NCBI GenBank assembly: GCA_937902445.1
Contig: CALELJ010000251.1
Coordinates: forward strand, 1-16,463
Source of the DNA: an uncultured Treponema sp.
GTDB taxonomy: Bacteria > Spirochaetota > Spirochaetia > Treponematales > Treponemataceae
Length of the DNA stretch: 16,463 nucleotides
Direction of reading: 5' to 3'
The notes below the pieces were generated by a model. It did not search any database. It saw only the letters and a list, made by a program, of their open reading frames with translations, and was not told where the DNA came from. Shown here in pieces: positions 14,575 to 16,463 of the stretch (the stretch's first letter is position 1; every line of letters begins with the position of its first letter). Both the position numbers and the translations under genes were made by a program.

Positions 14575-15332
14575 AAATTTCCCCCAATCTGTTTTACAAA
14601 GCACCCGTATATCGCCTCAAGCCTTGAAAGCAGCGAATTCTTCACTTTTCCCTCAAGAAATCCAATGTTGAAGAAATTCGCCCTTTCCGCCATGTAGACG
14701 ATATATTCATCGCCACAATCAATGAAAACCGCACCTATCAGAAGTTTTTCCTCGGATACAGCCTTTATTGGTCCATAGCTGACAGGTGTTACATTTGTAA
14801 ACTCAGCAGCAACTTCATTTTCCGATTGCATGTAGGATATCCTGTAGTTTGTCTTGCCTAGAGAATTGTCATCCAGCACACAATACTGAACCTGACCGTC
14901 CGCATTACCCTGCGTAAAGTCAGGAATTTTTGTCCTGTCATCCGCACCCTTTATGCAGTATGCATTTTTGTAAAGAACCTCCGTCCTCTTCTTTCTGTTG
15001 GAATAGTATGTGGTTCCTTCAAGCTTGCTTACCGCTCTAAGTATGACAGAAACATCATTTATTGAACTTCCATTTTTTGAAACAAGATAAAGATTCTCGC
15101 CGGCCATGGAAGTCAGGTTTTTATTTTTCCACCTTGCAAAAAGTTTTCTGGAAATATCAGTGTCAGGCATAAGTTCAAGATCATTGCTTTCATCATTAAA
15201 CCTGTTCAGCTGGATTTTTCCTTCTTTCTGAAGGATCTCGTAGTTTCTTTCACCTACGATTTCTTTTGCACTATAGCAAAAAGCATAACTACCGATAGTT
15301 ACAACGGCAGCCATTATAAACAGCTTTTTCAT
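14571..15332 (-). CDS. Exported protein of unknown function
   Basis: I do not recognise a family. The 253-aa protein has an N-terminal Sec-type signal (KK, then a hydrophobic stretch, ending near CYSA-KE at ~20-24), with no clear lipobox. The rest is soluble and mixed in charge, with several aromatic residues and no metal or nucleotide motif. The start at 15332 has AGAGG about 6 nt upstream; a longer start at 15353 adds only residues not typical of a signal peptide. Its stop overlaps the ATG of the dual PPIase, and jag lies 56 bp upstream, so it belongs to the yidC-jag operon and may be an envelope protein helped by that PPIase. Confidence 0.8.
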   Translation of the reverse strand: MKKLFIMAAVVTIGSYAFCYSAKEIVGERNYEILQKEGKIQLNRFNDESNDLELMPDTDISRKLFARWKNKNLTSMAGENLYLVSKNGSSINDVSVILRAVSKLEGTTYYSNRKKRTEVLYKNAYCIKGADDRTKIPDFTQGNADGQVQYCVLDDNSLGKTNYRISYMQSENEVAAEFTNVTPVSYGPIKAVSEEKLLIGAVFIDCGDEYIVYMAERANFFNIGFLEGKVKNSLLSRLEAIYGCFVKQIGGNL

Positions 15333-15344
15333 AAACACCTCTCG

Positions 15345-15375
15345 ACGGAACAATTGAAAACTTCCGTTTGTTCCG
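15345..15375 (-). promoter_or_regulatory. Competing hairpins before the unknown exported gene
   Basis: CGGAACAA (15346-15353) pairs with TTGTTCCG (15368-15375). The same left arm can instead pair as ACGGAA (15345-15350) with TTCCGT (15362-15367). The two structures exclude each other and the left arm (3' in the mRNA) abuts the GAGAGG ribosome binding site. Confidence 0.45.
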
Positions 15376-15388
15376 CCTGATAGTTTAA

Positions 15389-16105
15389 TCAGCGTACTCC
15401 TTTATAGATTACGCGTACCTGTTTATATAAACCTTCTCCTTCTGATTTGGTTTCAACATCCGAAATGTCATTCAATGTTGTGTGGATAAGTCTTCTTTCA
15501 AAAGGATTCATTGGTTCAAGAAGCATTGAAGTTTTCTTCTGGCGTACCTTGTCTGCAGTAACATAAGCAAGACGCACAAGTGACTCCTCGCGGCGGATCC
15601 TGTAATTTTCAGTATCGAGAATTACACGTACATCTTCACGTCCGAGATGACCTGCATATACGTTTACAATAAGCTGGAGGGCATCAAGGTTCTTTCCCTT
15701 GCGTCCGATGAGAATTGATGATGAAGCACTTGTAAGTTTGATTCCGATTTTCTTGTCCTCGCGGAACATGATTTCCACAGCAACTTCGTATCCCATTTTT
15801 TCAATGAGATTTTTAGTAAAGTCAACAAGGTTCTGTTCAAACTCATCCTGTGGCATTGGGTTTGAAACGATGGAAGGATTGTTTGCCCTTGATGTTGCAT
15901 TAGGAACCTTTCCGTCAAACTCTGGAGAAACATTGTTCTGAGAATCAACTGTATGAACACGGATCTTTACATATCCATTTTTAAAAAGGCTCTTTTTCTG
16001 TGACTCAAGAATTTCAACATCAAACTGATCCTTTTCAAGTCCAAGTTCTGAAGCAGCTTTTTCAATAGCTTCCTTTTCTGTCTTTCCTTCATATTCGTAT
16101 GTCAT
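15389..16105 (-). CDS. jag: Jag/KhpB RNA-binding protein
   Basis: The 238-aa protein has the three Jag parts: an N-terminal Jag_N domain (1-50, YEGKTEKEAIEKAASELGL), a KH domain with GRKG at 134-137, and an R3H domain with Arg204-x3-His208. The partner KhpA/KhpB system binds RNA and affects cell envelope growth in Gram-positives; its role in spirochaetes is not settled. It sits directly after yidC, the near-universal arrangement. The ATG at 16105 has AGGAG 6 nt upstream and is preferred over 16138. A short hairpin abuts the ribosome binding site. Confidence 0.95.
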   Translation of the reverse strand: MTYEYEGKTEKEAIEKAASELGLEKDQFDVEILESQKKSLFKNGYVKIRVHTVDSQNNVSPEFDGKVPNATSRANNPSIVSNPMPQDEFEQNLVDFTKNLIEKMGYEVAVEIMFREDKKIGIKLTSASSSILIGRKGKNLDALQLIVNVYAGHLGREDVRVILDTENYRIRREESLVRLAYVTADKVRQKKTSMLLEPMNPFERRLIHTTLNDISDVETKSEGEGLYKQVRVIYKGVR

Positions 16106-16117
16106 ATATAACTCCTG

Positions 16118-16133
16118 GCGGCACAAATACCGC
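16118..16133 (-). promoter_or_regulatory. Hairpin abutting the jag ribosome binding site
   Basis: On the minus strand GCGGTA and TGCCGC (16128-16133 and 16118-16123) pair around a TTTG loop, with one G-U pair. The AGGAG of jag follows after one nucleotide. Confidence 0.4.
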
Positions 16134-16154
16134 TGCATTTAATTTAGGTTTTAT

Positions 16155-16346
16155 TTACCTACTTTTCTTCTTTCCGCCCTTGAATTTGAGTTCATTGGCG
16201 TTTACAGGCTTTTTTGCAGCCATTTCACTTCTCTTTTTCTTCATGACACTGTTGATGACAAGCTGCTGCCCAATCTGAAGGATATTGCTTGTTGTCCAGT
16301 AAAGAAGAAGTCAGCTAGGTACATTGTAGGACAGGAAGAAGAGAAC
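16155..16346 (-). pseudogene. yidC: YidC membrane insertase, C-terminal fragment interrupted by TGA and lost into a chimeric junction
   Basis: The final ~52 codons read LYWTTSNILQIGQQ, then a Lys-rich tail ending in KFKGGKKKSR. This is the last transmembrane helix and basic C-terminus of the YidC/Oxa1 insertase, which inserts proteins into the inner membrane. Upstream the YidC frame continues as FFLSYNVPS, but the codon where the family has Gly is TGA (16311-16313); a single base change from GGA would explain it. Beyond about 16346 the sequence is taken over by an RNase HI fragment on the other strand. The interruption is therefore more likely an assembly defect than a true pseudogene. The stop lies 49 bp before jag. 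Confidence 0.8.
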
Positions 16347-16463
16347 CTGCAAAAAGAACTTTCCGGCGGAGAATCCAATACCACCAACAACCGAATGGAA
16401 CTGACTGCGGTGATCCGCGGACTGGAAGCGCTGAAGGAGCCCTGCATCGTGGAGCTGTACTCC
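16347..16463 (+). CDS. rnhA: Ribonuclease HI, internal fragment (both ends missing)
   Basis: The plus-strand frame reads LSGGESNTTNNRMELTAVIR, then LEALKEPC, which is the core of RNase HI that cuts RNA in RNA-DNA hybrids. The Glu of NRMEL (16398-16400) matches the catalytic Glu48 of E. coli. The reading runs off the window. Upstream it continues only as a short open stretch with no GxGG start region. By my count 53 of the last 93 bases are G or C (57%), clearly above the neighbours, and the codon choice (CTG, GCG, CGC) differs. It probably comes from another bacterium, Firmicutes-like by its sequence style. The exact join with yidC is uncertain, roughly 16335-16358. Confidence 0.75.
   Translation, partial: MQKELSGGESNTTNNRMELTAVIRGLEALKEPCIVELYS

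Noticed and set aside
16241..16447. Minus-strand open frame across the right end.
   Set aside because: It crosses the yidC/RNase HI join in a frame used by neither gene and has Ser-rich, featureless sequence.

Overview
The window looks like a chromosomal piece of an anaerobic, host- or gut-associated Treponema-like spirochaete, probably a metagenome contig. This is inferred from the gene set: NfnAB transhydrogenase, a group B-type [FeFe] hydrogenase, SfsA, a lipoprotein fusing cyclophilin and FKBP, and a jag-yidC cluster, all in low-to-medium GC sequence. No rRNA, tRNA, CRISPR array or phage genes were seen.

Layout. 1-1422 (+) is a membrane-anchored HD-GYP protein that runs off the left edge. 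1526-2296 (+) is uridine phosphorylase, convergent with a short-chain dehydrogenase (2354-3067, -). sfsA (3200-3901, +) is followed by a small inverted-repeat element with a possible 6-bp target duplication (3917-4033). 4103-6577 (-) holds nfnB and nfnA, an electron-bifurcating NADH-dependent ferredoxin:NADP+ oxidoreductase. 6727-9976 (-) is a tight pair: a group B-type [FeFe] hydrogenase and, 16 nt downstream, a membrane hybrid histidine kinase. 10090-13141 (+) holds a TIGR02757-type protein, yhbY, cdd and a GntR/MocR-like regulator whose aminotransferase domain appears to have lost its PLP site. 13142-13479 is the only long intergenic region; it carries DnaA-box-like sites and a 99-nt imperfect palindrome. 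13480-16346 (-) is the yidC-jag-unknown-dual-PPIase cluster, concerned with envelope biogenesis and protein folding.

How the genes work together. NfnAB and the hydrogenase suggest fermentative metabolism that balances NADH, NADPH, ferredoxin and H2. The kinase beside the hydrogenase suggests a link between H2 or redox state and signalling. udp and cdd salvage pyrimidine nucleosides. Three genes (sfsA, the TIGR02757 gene, yhbY) have a -10 box exactly 6 nt before the ATG and no Shine-Dalgarno, so they look leaderless, while neighbours such as udp, cdd and nfnB have ordinary ribosome binding sites.

Caution: the last ~110-150 bases encode a GC-richer RNase HI fragment on the opposite strand to yidC, and yidC has an in-frame TGA just before this. 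The right end is probably a chimeric join, so the extreme end should not be read as native gene order.
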